A DNA stretch of 42,524 bases. Origin: SKUL01 sp964487545. GTDB taxonomy: Bacteria; Bacteroidota; Bacteroidia; Flavobacteriales_D; SKUL01. Below the pieces are notes generated by a model. It made no database searches, was not told where the DNA came from, and worked only from the letters and a program-made list of their open reading frames with translations. The position numbers were made by a program, and so were the translations under genes. The stretch is from contig CAZARI010000027.1 in NCBI GenBank assembly GCA_964487545.1, positions 1 through 42,524 on the forward strand. Direction: 5' to 3'. Below, in pieces: positions 16,749 through 26,700 of the stretch; positions within the stretch are counted from its first letter, which is position 1; every line of letters starts with the position of its first letter.

Positions 16749-18542
16749 TTAATGTGAGATCTCACCCTCTTCGAGCGGAACGTTTTGGGGCACAAAGTCC
16801 TCTTCTTTATCCGGTCGGGAGTAGTCGTATGGCCATCTGTGAACTTCGGGCAGCGGCCCAGGCCAGTTGCCGTGGATGGCTTTTACCGGAGTAGTCCATT
16901 CCAGGGTATTTGAACGCCATGGGTTTTGAGAAGCGACCTGTCCGCGGAAAATGCTGTAGAAGAAGTTGAGCAGGAAGATGCCCTGAGCAACCGCAGCGAT
17001 AATGGCAAATACCGAAATAATAATGTTCAGGTCGACCGTGGCGTCAAACATCGGATACATGGAGTAGTCGTAGTATCGTCGCGGTGCGCCAGCAAGACCC
17101 ACAAAGTGCATCGGGAAGAATACGCCGTATCCAGCTATAATGGTAAGCCAGAAGTGCAAATATCCCAGTCGTGAATTGAGCATTCGGCCAAACATCTTAG
17201 GGAACCAATGATACACTCCGGAAAACATTCCGAAGATGGCAGAAAGTCCCATCACAACGTGAAAGTGTGCCACCACAAAGTAGGTGTCGTGCACCACAAT
17301 ATCCAGCGCCGAGTCAGCGAGAATGATTCCGGTTAGTCCTCCCGCAACGAAAGTCGAAACCAGTCCAACAGAGAAAAGCATGGCAGGAGTAAACACGATA
17401 CTTCCTCTCCAGAGGGTGGTAATGTAGTTAAAGGCTTTAACGGCTGATGGAATAGCAATGAGCAGTGTGGTAAATACAAACACTGATCCCAGGAATGGGT
17501 TCATTCCGGTTACGAACATGTGGTGACCCCACACGATGAATGAAAGAAACCCAATGGCCAAAAGAGATCCAATCATGGCGCGATAGCCAAAAATCGGTTT
17601 GCGCGAGTTGGTAGCGATTACCTCTGAGCTGATTCCTAATGCCGGAAGAATAACAATGTAAACTTCAGGGTGACCGAGGAACCAAAACAAGTGTTCGTAC
17701 AAAATTGGGCTGCCACCGGTTTGGTCGAGCGCTTCACCGGCAATAAAGATATCCGACAGGTAGAAGCTGGTGCCCAGGGCACGGTCCATAATCAAAAGCG
17801 CCACTGCCGAAACAAGAACTGGGAACGAAAGCAGACCGATGATTGCAGTTACAAACAGCGCCCATACGGTGAGTGGCAATCGCGTCATTTTCATTCCCTT
17901 TGTACGCAGGTTGAGCACGGTGACGATATAGTTCAGTCCACCAAGAATGGTGGAGATAATGAACAACACCATACTGAGCAGCCAGAATGTCATTCCCATG
18001 CCGGATCCCGGTATGGCTTGAGGCAACGCACTAAGTGGTGGATAAACCGTCCATCCGCCGCTGGCTGCGCCTGTTTCCAGGAACAGCGATGCAAACATTA
18101 TGATTGACGAGATCAGGAAAAACCAAAATGAAAGCATATTCAGGAAGCCGGATGCCATATCTCGTGCACCAATCTGAAAGGGGATGAGAAGGTTGGCGAA
18201 TGTTCCACTCAAACCGCCGGTAAGTACAAAAAACACCATGATGGTTCCGTGCATTGTTACCAAGGCCAGGTAGGCATTTTCGGTCAGCACGCCGTCGGGT
18301 GCCATTCGATCACCCAAAAAGGTGTTGAGTATTCCGAAACTTTCGCCATGCCATCCTATTTGCATCCGGAAGAATACCGAAAGCATCATTCCGACAATTG
18401 CCATGAAAACAGCAGTGATCAGGAACTGTCGCGAGATCATTTTATGATCCTGGCTGAACACATACTTGCTCACAAACGACTCCTCGTGGTGATGGTCGTG
18501 TCCATGATTATCATTAACTGTTGTCTGAGCTCCTAGTGCCAT
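16749..18542 (-). CDS. ctaD: Cytochrome c oxidase subunit I (A1-type heme-copper oxidase)
   Basis: The catalytic subunit of aa3/caa3 oxidase, reducing O2 to water and pumping protons. The 597-residue protein has about 12 membrane helices. Heme a ligand His98 lies in TMHGTIMVFF. CuB and cross-link residues are in GHPEVY (His291, Tyr295), with Glu293 marking the A1 type with a D-channel glutamate. His340-His341 in VWGHHM are further CuB ligands. HDTYFVVAHFH carries heme ligands His426 and His428. The His-rich N-terminus (NDNHGHDHHHEE) is common in this phylum. Last gene of the act-cta operon, 5 bases after ctaC, followed by a terminator. Subunit III is not encoded here. Confidence 0.98.
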   Translation of the reverse strand: MALGAQTTVNDNHGHDHHHEESFVSKYVFSQDHKMISRQFLITAVFMAIVGMMLSVFFRMQIGWHGESFGILNTFLGDRMAPDGVLTENAYLALVTMHGTIMVFFVLTGGLSGTFANLLIPFQIGARDMASGFLNMLSFWFFLISSIIMFASLFLETGAASGGWTVYPPLSALPQAIPGSGMGMTFWLLSMVLFIISTILGGLNYIVTVLNLRTKGMKMTRLPLTVWALFVTAIIGLLSFPVLVSAVALLIMDRALGTSFYLSDIFIAGEALDQTGGSPILYEHLFWFLGHPEVYIVILPALGISSEVIATNSRKPIFGYRAMIGSLLAIGFLSFIVWGHHMFVTGMNPFLGSVFVFTTLLIAIPSAVKAFNYITTLWRGSIVFTPAMLFSVGLVSTFVAGGLTGIILADSALDIVVHDTYFVVAHFHVVMGLSAIFGMFSGVYHWFPKMFGRMLNSRLGYLHFWLTIIAGYGVFFPMHFVGLAGAPRRYYDYSMYPMFDATVDLNIIISVFAIIAAVAQGIFLLNFFYSIFRGQVASQNPWRSNTLEWTTPVKAIHGNWPGPLPEVHRWPYDYSRPDKEEDFVPQNVPLEEGEISH

Positions 18543-18547
18543 GATAC

Positions 18548-19807
18548 TTAATTTTGTTTATCTGCTAATTTCTCATTTTTGCCGGTGATGGCATTGGCCT
18601 GACCCGCTGTGTCAGGGGTTTCACCTTCCTCGTCTTCTTCTTGAACTTCTTCTTCAGCGCTTTGGAAAAAAGGCTTTTGTTCAGAAATCCACTTTTCAAA
18701 CACGTCTTCCTCGTCCACAATGATATCCATCTGCATGTTGTAGTGTGCTGCACCACAAACCTTGTTACACATTAATACAAAATTAAAGTCTGGGTTGTTC
18801 AATACCAAGCGCATGCTGTCTGTTGTAACAGTGGGCGTAAATTTCATGGTGGTGACCATTCCCGGAACGGTATTCATTTGCGCTCTAAAATGTGGAATAA
18901 ATGCACTGTGAATTACGTCCTGAGAGCGCATGACAACTTTCACCTCGCGATCTCTCGGAATCATAAATTCACCACGGACAAGGATATCATCTTCGCCATA
19001 GTTCAACAGGGTATCGTAGGGTGCTTCATTGAGTTTATTGATATTTAAACTATGCCGCACCAAGCGATCAACGCGCTCTTGCATTTCCTTTACCCTGGAA
19101 TCTGCCAAAACGTGATTTTCAATGGATTCCCGCAATTCCTGAATCGTTTGATCCATTTCGGCCAATTTTTCTTCGATAGTGGTTGGAGTTACAATACCCA
19201 ACGGGTTGCTGGCCGAAATCAATCGATAGTCTGTAGCACCGAGTTTACCATCGGGACCGGGATAACGTGCCGTCCAGTCAAACTGGCGGGAGTATAGCTC
19301 TACCAGCACCGCTTCGTCGGATGCTTCTGAGGTAATTCTATTCCAGATGGTGAGACCATAAATAATGATGATGGCCAATACAATAGAAGGGATTACGGTC
19401 CACACCAGCTCCAATCGGTTGTCATGCGGAAAAAAGAAAGCCTTAACCCCCTTCTTTCGGTAATACTTCGAGGCGAAATAAAACAGCATGGTTTGCACCG
19501 AAAAGAAAACCAACAAGATGATGATCCAGTTGAAGAAATACAAGTTATCGATTGCTACGCCGTGCTCGGTGGCCGGAAGCTGGAACAGGGCCAGATCGTC
19601 TTTATAGGCTACAATCAACCAGATAAAGAAAATAAAGAGCGCCACCATAAACACCAAAAAGAACTTGGCATTAAATCGGTTATCTGCATCGGGAATGTCT
19701 TCTTCTCTGCGGTTTCTGAGTTCTGTCGAAAGCTCGTATACCCGGGCAATCTGAGCCAGTGCAACTACAACCAGAAGAACGATCAGAACTGTTAAAAACT
19801 TTGCCAT
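18548..19807 (-). CDS. ctaC: Cytochrome c oxidase subunit II with an inserted helical segment
   Basis: Receives electrons at the binuclear CuA centre and passes them to subunit I. CuA ligands are visible as His300 (QDVIHSAF) and CNKVCGAAHYNM (Cys347, Cys351, His355, Met358). The N-terminus has four hydrophobic segments, at about 3-20, 48-67, 93-112 and 138-155; two are the canonical subunit II helices (last two). Residues about 209-265 form a charged heptad-like stretch (EEKLAEMDQTIQELRESIE onward) inserted inside the CuA domain between DYRLISASNPLG and the next strand. The C-terminus is an acidic tail. The protein is 419 aa, longer than usual. No cytochrome c domain is fused, so the partner heme must come from ActA/ActE or another protein. 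Confidence 0.96.
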   Translation of the reverse strand: MAKFLTVLIVLLVVVALAQIARVYELSTELRNRREEDIPDADNRFNAKFFLVFMVALFIFFIWLIVAYKDDLALFQLPATEHGVAIDNLYFFNWIIILLVFFSVQTMLFYFASKYYRKKGVKAFFFPHDNRLELVWTVIPSIVLAIIIIYGLTIWNRITSEASDEAVLVELYSRQFDWTARYPGPDGKLGATDYRLISASNPLGIVTPTTIEEKLAEMDQTIQELRESIENHVLADSRVKEMQERVDRLVRHSLNINKLNEAPYDTLLNYGEDDILVRGEFMIPRDREVKVVMRSQDVIHSAFIPHFRAQMNTVPGMVTTMKFTPTVTTDSMRLVLNNPDFNFVLMCNKVCGAAHYNMQMDIIVDEEDVFEKWISEQKPFFQSAEEEVQEEDEEGETPDTAGQANAITGKNEKLADKQN

Positions 19808-19841
19808 CGTATTGTTTCGTTACTTAATTTATCAATCTCTT

Positions 19842-21035
19842 TTAGATGTTGTGATGAACGCTCTCTTCCAAGTATGGATGATGCACCGGCACCAACGGCG
19901 CTTTGGTGAGGGCTTTCAGAACCACAAATACAAACAGACCTAGAAATCCGAGAAACATTCCAAAGTCCATCCAGTTCAGGTGTGCATCGCTTCCCATAAC
20001 TCCCGGAAGCACCAGCAGCCAAGTGTCTACAAAATGCCCCAACAGTATGATTGCTCCAACAGAGATCAGGAAGGTTGGATTTCGTTTGGCGTCGCGAGAC
20101 ATCAGCAGTATCATTGGCAATACAAAATTCACAAAGAACATGGTAAAGAATGGCACCTTGTAATATTCGATTCGTGTAATAAAATAGGTCACCTCCTCTG
20201 GGATATTCGAATACCAAATCAACAAAAATTGAGAAAACCAGAGGTAGCTCCACAAAAAGCTCAGTGCAAACACCCATTTACCAATGTCGTGGATGTGGCT
20301 GTTGTTCACCTGAGGCAAATATCCTTTGGCTTTCAAATACAGCATCATTATCAATCCAACTACCATGGCGCTGCACCACATTCCGGAGAACAGATACCAG
20401 CCGTATAGCGTACTGAACCAGTGCGTGTCGATAGACATCACCCAGTCCCACGAAAGGGTAGAAGAAAATACCGCAAAGAAAACGAGGAACAAACCAGAAC
20501 GCACATAGTTCTTTTTATGGATGGCCAGGCTCGGATCTTTATCCTGCATCAGCGATCGCTTTCTGAAGGTATAAGCAAAGAACAAGAAAGTTGAAACGTA
20601 CACAATGCTTCTAACCCAGAAAAACGGGATGTTCAGGTATGCTCCCTTGTTGGCAATGATTTCGTCATAAGCGGGTGAATTCACATCGTGTACACTGCTA
20701 TCCATCCAGTGAAAAATGTGATGACCGTTGAACGAGCCCACCAGATGAACCAGAAATATAATGCCGATTCCGACGGGCATGAAAGCGACAATTCCTTCGA
20801 AAATGCGTTTCACCATCACTGAATATCCTGCCTCGGTGGCATACTGCAGGATGTTGAAAAACAACGCACCGAATGTGATGAATGTAAAGAACAAACCGTT
20901 TACATACAGGGCCGACCACCAGCGGTTGTGGTGCTCCGATCCGTCGGCGATAAAACCAACGATGAGCGAAATCAACCCAATGGCCATCAAAATATAGGTG
21001 GCGGTTTTGGCTCTATTGGAAAAACTATACTCCAT
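19842..21035 (-). CDS. actF: Alternative complex III membrane subunit ActF (quinol:cytochrome c oxidoreductase)
   Basis: A 397-residue protein of about ten membrane helices, belonging to the NrfD-related quinone-binding subunits of alternative complex III. It starts MEYSFSNRAKTATYILMAIG and contains SFNGHHIFHWMDSS and STLSWDWVMSIDTHWFSTLYGW, motifs typical of ActF. Length and topology fit the family. Its place, after actE and before ctaC with gaps of 41 and 34 bases, is canonical for Bacteroidota. ActF is thought to shape the quinol site and a possible proton path together with ActC. Confidence 0.94.
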   Translation of the reverse strand: MEYSFSNRAKTATYILMAIGLISLIVGFIADGSEHHNRWWSALYVNGLFFTFITFGALFFNILQYATEAGYSVMVKRIFEGIVAFMPVGIGIIFLVHLVGSFNGHHIFHWMDSSVHDVNSPAYDEIIANKGAYLNIPFFWVRSIVYVSTFLFFAYTFRKRSLMQDKDPSLAIHKKNYVRSGLFLVFFAVFSSTLSWDWVMSIDTHWFSTLYGWYLFSGMWCSAMVVGLIMMLYLKAKGYLPQVNNSHIHDIGKWVFALSFLWSYLWFSQFLLIWYSNIPEEVTYFITRIEYYKVPFFTMFFVNFVLPMILLMSRDAKRNPTFLISVGAIILLGHFVDTWLLVLPGVMGSDAHLNWMDFGMFLGFLGLFVFVVLKALTKAPLVPVHHPYLEESVHHNI

Positions 21036-21076
21036 TTTGGTGTGTTTTCTAAATTAGTTTATATCAGATTCCTCGT

Positions 21077-21760
21077 TTACATTTCGGTCGTTGCATCTGT
21101 ATCAGCCGATTCTCCTTCTTCTGATGCAGCTTCATCGGCTCCTTGCTGAAGTGTTTTTACGTAGGCAATAACTTTCCATCGGTCTTCTTTGGACAACAAC
21201 CCCGCGTGTGGTCCCATCACTCCCTTTCCGTAGGTAATGCTGTGAAACATCTTACCTTCAGAAAGGTCTTTAAGCGCGCCATCATAGGCTCCGGGAGGTG
21301 GGTGATTTCCGACTTCAACTACCAGTCCATCGCCGGCTCCGGTTGCACCATGGCAGTGCTCGCAAAACCGGTCATACAATAATTGTCCGCGGGCCATTAC
21401 GGCTTCTGTCTCTACCAATGGTGACTTAAGCGCATCGGATGCTTCGTAGCCTTCGTCGGTATTATCGTATGGATAAGGAAAGTTATAGTGCACCTTGTCT
21501 GGATCCTCGCTAAATGGGATGGTTCCCACAACAGGCATTCTTGCCGAAGGGGTGTTTCGCTGAGCCAATACAAGGGAGTCGCCGAAATGGAACGGATCCA
21601 TTCCGTAGTCCACATAGGCTTCGATAGCTGGTGACCGGTACATATCCGGCATGTATTCGTAGCCGGGGCTGTTGTGATCATTCTTGCATCCCGTAGTTAG
21701 AACAGCTACTAAAACCAGGATAGCGGTCACTGACAAATAGTTATGATATACTTTTTTCAT
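21077..21760 (-). CDS. actE: Alternative complex III mono-heme cytochrome c lipoprotein ActE
   Basis: Carries one c-type heme at CEHCH (Cys133, Cys136, His137) and likely passes electrons from ActA towards the oxidase. The start at 21760 gives a lipoprotein signal sequence, MKKVYHNYLS then a hydrophobic core ending LTTGC, with Cys25 the predicted lipidated residue. An in-frame ATG at 21811 would overlap actD by 41 bases and bury the signal peptide, so it was rejected. The pattern MPDMYRSPAIEAYVDYG, then GTIPF and Y-x-x-FCEHCHGATGAGDG, is typical of ActE. 227 residues. It starts 10 bases after actD. Confidence 0.94.
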   Translation of the reverse strand: MKKVYHNYLSVTAILVLVAVLTTGCKNDHNSPGYEYMPDMYRSPAIEAYVDYGMDPFHFGDSLVLAQRNTPSARMPVVGTIPFSEDPDKVHYNFPYPYDNTDEGYEASDALKSPLVETEAVMARGQLLYDRFCEHCHGATGAGDGLVVEVGNHPPPGAYDGALKDLSEGKMFHSITYGKGVMGPHAGLLSKEDRWKVIAYVKTLQQGADEAASEEGESADTDATTEM

Positions 21761-21770
21761 ATCGGGGCGC

Positions 21771-22313
21771 TTAGCTTTCAATTTCTCGTTCACTGATTTC
21801 AATGATACCACTCGATTTGAGAATTTCTTTCAATTGCTCGCTGGTATGACCGTGATTTTCTCCTGTGTGGATTTCAATCACAAACTTGTCATCGGTAGTC
21901 CGCGGATCGGGGTTTGATGCTGGCATGCCGGGCAGTGTACCGTTTCGTATAAAGTAGGTAATAGCCATGCCGTGTGCCGCACAAAGTACGGTAAACTCAA
22001 AGGCGATCGGAATAAACGCGGGTAAGTTTTGCATGAGGCTAAAGCTCGGTTTACCTCCTACGTTCATCGGCCAGTCATAAATCATAAAATACCACATTCC
22101 GAGCAACGCCAGGGTAAGGCCACCCAGACCAAACAGGAATGCCACGATTCCCATCCGGGTTCGCTTCACGCCAATTATCGGATCGATGCCGTGTAGTGGA
22201 AACGGAGAATAAACCGTTTTGACCCTGACGCCCTGTGTGCGCAGTTCTCTGGCAGCATCAAACAGGACGTGGTCATCATCATACATTGCGTGCAATATCT
22301 TATTTGCCATCAT
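21771..22313 (-). CDS. actD: Alternative complex III subunit ActD (DUF3341)
   Basis: A 180-residue protein with two central membrane helices (about 58-78 and 98-118) between soluble ends. It is recognised as ActD by LHAMYDDDHVLFDAARELR, VYSPFPLHGID and KRTRMGIVAFLFGLGGL, the DUF3341 signature. It is a structural subunit of the quinol:cytochrome c oxidoreductase with no cofactor. It begins 8 bases after actC and ends 10 bases before actE. A second Met follows the first, so the start could be one codon later. Confidence 0.95.
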   Translation of the reverse strand: MMANKILHAMYDDDHVLFDAARELRTQGVRVKTVYSPFPLHGIDPIIGVKRTRMGIVAFLFGLGGLTLALLGMWYFMIYDWPMNVGGKPSFSLMQNLPAFIPIAFEFTVLCAAHGMAITYFIRNGTLPGMPASNPDPRTTDDKFVIEIHTGENHGHTSEQLKEILKSSGIIEISEREIES

Positions 22314-22321
22314 CTTGATAA

Positions 22322-23704
22322 TTAATGGGGTGATGATTCATCATTTTTATAACTCTCTCCGCTCACCTTTAGAATCGATTTCAGCTCGTTGAGCGCTAGC
22401 ACTGGGAAGAAGCGGGCAAAAGCCAGAAACATGGTGAAGAATATTCCGATGGTTCCGATAAAGATGCCAATATCTACCCAGGTCGGATAAAACATCGTCC
22501 AGCTCGACGGAACATAGTCGCGGTGAAGTGAGGTTACAATAATTACAAAACGCTCAAACCACATCCCAATGTTCACTACAATCGACAGGATGAAGGTAAT
22601 GGTGAGGTTGGTTCGGATTTTCTTAAACCAAAACAACTGCGGGCTGATTACGTTACAGGTCATCATGGTCCAGTACGACAGCATATAAGGCCCCGAGAAA
22701 CGGTTGATAAATGCATACGACTCGTACTCTACTCCCGAATACCATGAAATAAACAACTCGGTGAGGTAGGCCACCCCTACAATCGATCCCGTAACGATGA
22801 TGACGATGTTCATATATTCCACGTGCTTCACGGTCACATAATTCTCCAGATTCATGGCTTTACGCATGATGAGCATGAGTGTGAGTACCATCGCAAAACC
22901 GGAGAATACCGCGCCTGAAACGAAGTAAGGTGGGAAAATAGTGGTGTGCCAACCGGGAATAATCGAAGTGGCAAAGTCCATGGATACAATCGAGTGTACT
23001 GAAAACACAAGTGGTGTAGCCAATCCTGCAAGAACGAGCGACACTTCCTCAAAACGAGTCCATTGTTTTGCTTTTCCTGACCAGCCGAAGCTGAGAATGC
23101 CGTACACCTTTTTTGGCAGTGGCTTGATCATTCGGTCGCGGATGGTGGCAAAGTCGGGAATAAGACCAATGTACCAGAACACCAATGACACGGTGAAGTA
23201 GGTAGAAATGGCGAACACGTCCCACAACAGCGCCGAGTTGAAGTTTACCCATAGTGATCCGAACTGGTTTGGCAATGGCAATACCCAATATGCCATCCAG
23301 ATTCGCCCCATGTGAATACCCGGAAACAGGGCAGCCATCAATACCGCAAAGATGGTCATGGCCTCTGCCGAACGGTTAATTGCCATACGCCATTTCTGAC
23401 GAAACAACAGCAATACTGCCGAAATAAGGGTTCCCGCGTGGCCGATACCTACCCACCACACGAAGTTGGTAATGTCCCAAGCCCAACCCACGGTTTTGTT
23501 CAATCCCCAGGTACCGATTCCGGTTGCGATAAGATAGATGATACAACCCACTCCCCAAAGACTGATGATTCCCGCAATGCTCATCAGCACGTACCACATT
23601 TTGGGGGCTTTGTTTTCGATGGGGCTCACCACGTCCACGGTGATGTCGTGATAGGTCTTGTGACCTAAGATCAGTGGCTCCCGAATCGCTGCTTCTTTAT
23701 GCAT
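22322..23704 (-). CDS. actC: Alternative complex III membrane subunit ActC (NrfD/PsrC family)
   Basis: A 460-residue polytopic protein of about ten helices, homologous to NrfD/PsrC quinone-reactive subunits. Motifs include WAWDITNFVWWVGIGHAGTLISAVLL near the N-terminus, where conserved polar residues help form the quinol site, then FPGIHMGRIWMAYWVLPLPNQ and VFSVHSIVSMDFATSIIPGWH. It works with ActB, whose iron-sulphur clusters take electrons from quinol at the ActC site. It begins 13 bases after actB. Confidence 0.96.
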   Translation of the reverse strand: MHKEAAIREPLILGHKTYHDITVDVVSPIENKAPKMWYVLMSIAGIISLWGVGCIIYLIATGIGTWGLNKTVGWAWDITNFVWWVGIGHAGTLISAVLLLFRQKWRMAINRSAEAMTIFAVLMAALFPGIHMGRIWMAYWVLPLPNQFGSLWVNFNSALLWDVFAISTYFTVSLVFWYIGLIPDFATIRDRMIKPLPKKVYGILSFGWSGKAKQWTRFEEVSLVLAGLATPLVFSVHSIVSMDFATSIIPGWHTTIFPPYFVSGAVFSGFAMVLTLMLIMRKAMNLENYVTVKHVEYMNIVIIVTGSIVGVAYLTELFISWYSGVEYESYAFINRFSGPYMLSYWTMMTCNVISPQLFWFKKIRTNLTITFILSIVVNIGMWFERFVIIVTSLHRDYVPSSWTMFYPTWVDIGIFIGTIGIFFTMFLAFARFFPVLALNELKSILKVSGESYKNDESSPH

Positions 23705-23717
23705 AGTTGGCTCTGAT

Positions 23718-26700
23718 TTATGCTTCTGTTGATTCTTCTTCGTTTCTCACTTTTACCATGTAGGCAATATTCGGACGTATCCCGATTTCTTCAAGGGCAT
23801 AGTACCCACGCTTGCTTTCGTGATTTTTACGCACCTGAGAGTTTGTATCATTAACATCACCAAAAGTAATGGCATCGGTTGGGCATGCTTCAGCACAGGC
23901 TGTTTGGATACTTCCATCGACAACTGGCTTTCCGGCTTTTTTGGCATCCAATTTACCCGCCTGAATCCGCTGAACACACATTGAACATTTCTCCATCACT
24001 CCACGAGCACGAACGGTAACGTCTGGGTTGAGCACCATGCGCATGGTTGCGTCCTGAGAAGGGTTCACCTCACGAAACTTCTTATATCCCATGTAGTTGA
24101 ACCAGTTGAACCGTCGGACTTTATACGGGCAGTTGTTGGCACAGTAGCGCGTGCCGATACAACGGTTGTAGGTCATCTGGTTCAGCCCCTCGTTGCTATG
24201 GGTAGTAGCTACTACCGGACAAACGGTTTCGCAGGGCGCATGATTACAGTGCTGGCAAAACATCGGCATGTGCACCACCTTCGGATTCTCCTCCGGAACT
24301 TCCATTTTTCGGTAAGTTTCGATGGTTCCAAGTCCTTGTTCCTCTGCTTTTTCATGGCTCATATCGGAGCTGTAGTAACGGTCGATACGCATCCAGAACA
24401 TATCACGGGCACGTCGCACTTCGTCTTTTCCAACTACTGGCACGTTGTTTTCGATGTGACACGAAACCACACAACTTCCACAACCTATACATGCGTTCAG
24501 GTCGATGGACATTCCCCAACGATGGCCTGCATTACTTACTGGATGTTCATTCCAGATATTGATATCCTTTACTGGAACCTTGTGATCCTCACGCGGTTCA
24601 GCACCCTCTTTAACCGGCGCACCGTGAAAAGCCAGTGCAGCGACTGGGTTATAATCCTCTCTGTCGGCCGTGTTGAACGTGGCCAAATCCGTTTCACGCA
24701 GCACCGAAGTGCGGTCCATGATGGTGTGGTGCGTTTGCGAAGATGCCAAAGGATATGTCCCGTCGGTTCCGGAAATACTCGCCTCAAAATTATGGTACAA
24801 CACACCGCCCGCGGACTTGGTTACCAACGGATAGGCATTAAACCCAATGGGCTTTGGCAGTCCGTCTTCTTTGGTTAGGTATCCGCCATATTCTGCAGTC
24901 TGAAATGCTGCTTTTCCAATTTTCTCTCCGTTGGCTCCACGACCATATCCCAACGACAATCCAAGCGTGCCTGGTTTCTGGCCCGGTACGGGCACAACAG
25001 GCATTCGCATTTCGCGACCGCCGATATTAAACACGGCAACAGTTGCGGGGTGGCGTTCTCCAAGATATTCATTGTAACCCCGCTCACGCATATCTGTCGG
25101 AGCCATGGTAACGTAGTTGTCCCAAGTGATTTTGGTTACCGGATCGGGCAGCTCCTGCAGCCATGGGTTGGCAATATGGCTTCCATTTCCGATTCCAGCT
25201 TTGGTGTAAAACACCATTTCGAACTCGCCACCGGCGGACTGTGCCAGTGCATTCGCTTCAGAAGCTGCGGCAGAAACATTTCCGGCAAAGGTTCCAATAT
25301 CTAGTGAAGGAGCAGAAAGACGCATTCCGCCATCGTGAATGGCGCGGTTCCAATCGTCACTGAATGTAAGTCCTTCGGCAATTCCAGAAAGCATCCCGCT
25401 CCAAGTGGCTTGCATAAATCCGTAAAAATCCTGATCCGATCCGCTCCATTTAAGCATGCTCTCGCCGAGTTGACGACTTTCGTACAACTTAGAAATGGCA
25501 GGTTGAGCCATACCTACAAAGTCGCTTTTAATACGGTGATCGTTCCACGACTCCAGGTAATGGTTATCGGCGCAGACGATATTACACAGACTAGCTGTTT
25601 CGTCCATATAAAGCGATAGGGCCACGCGGTTCGTTACTTTGGCCAGTGCCTGACGGAAGTCTTCTGAATTATCGAGGCTGTATGCGGGATTAACTCCGGC
25701 AATAATCACCAGTCCAATTTCACCGGAGTTCATTTCGGCCATTAGGCTCTGAATATCGCGGTCATACGCCTTATTCAGGTTCAGCTCATTGGTGGTGCTG
25801 ATGGTGGATCCGTAATTACCCAGCATGTTGTTGATGCCGTTAACTAAAACCTGAATCCCCTTGCTGTTTGATCCCGCTACAACGAGCGACTGTCCCCGGT
25901 CGGCCAAGAGTTTTTCTGCTGCACGACGACACAAGCCATCCACCTCAGAAGTATTGATGCTCACACCGGCATTTCCGGTTTGTGATGCAATAAAATTATA
26001 GATACTTGCCACTATCAACCCTTCTTGCGAAGGCTTTATTGGCGTTCGTACGTCGGCGTTGGTTCCGGTGAGGGTCATCAGTGCCTCAAACTGGAAGTGA
26101 TTCGACATCCATCCGTTTTCCGGCCGTCTGTTGGCGATATAATCACCCGAATATTCGTTGGCGAACAACCAGTCATTGAGGAAGTCGGCAGAAACGCTGA
26201 CAATGGTTCGGGCTTTAGTGAAATCATAATCCGGAATAAACGCCCGGCCGAAGCTTTCCTGATTGGCTTCGAGCATTCCGGCGTAGGATATGGGTTCGTA
26301 CTGCACATGTCGGAAAACATCCTCCATTCCACCGGCCTGTTCGGCTACGCTTTCACCGAATTTTTCAATAGCAGCCATGGCTGCGGGACTGTTTACCGTA
26401 TTGGTAAGCAATCGAACTTTTTGTCCGTTGATCATGGCCGCTTGAACCGCGTTAATGACACGGGTATCCATTTCGTCCAAATCGGCGCGGGCGCCATCGA
26501 TGACGGGATGTTGCAATCGCTGAGAATCGTAGAGCGACAAGACAGATGCGCTAACACGCGCGTTAATTCTTCCGCCTGCCAGTCCGTATTGCTTGTTTCC
26601 TTTGATAAAGATCGGACGACCTTCGCGGGTTTTCACAAGCACGCTGGCGAAATCATATCCGTCAAAATAACTTGATGCGTAATAATTGGCGATTCCCGGT

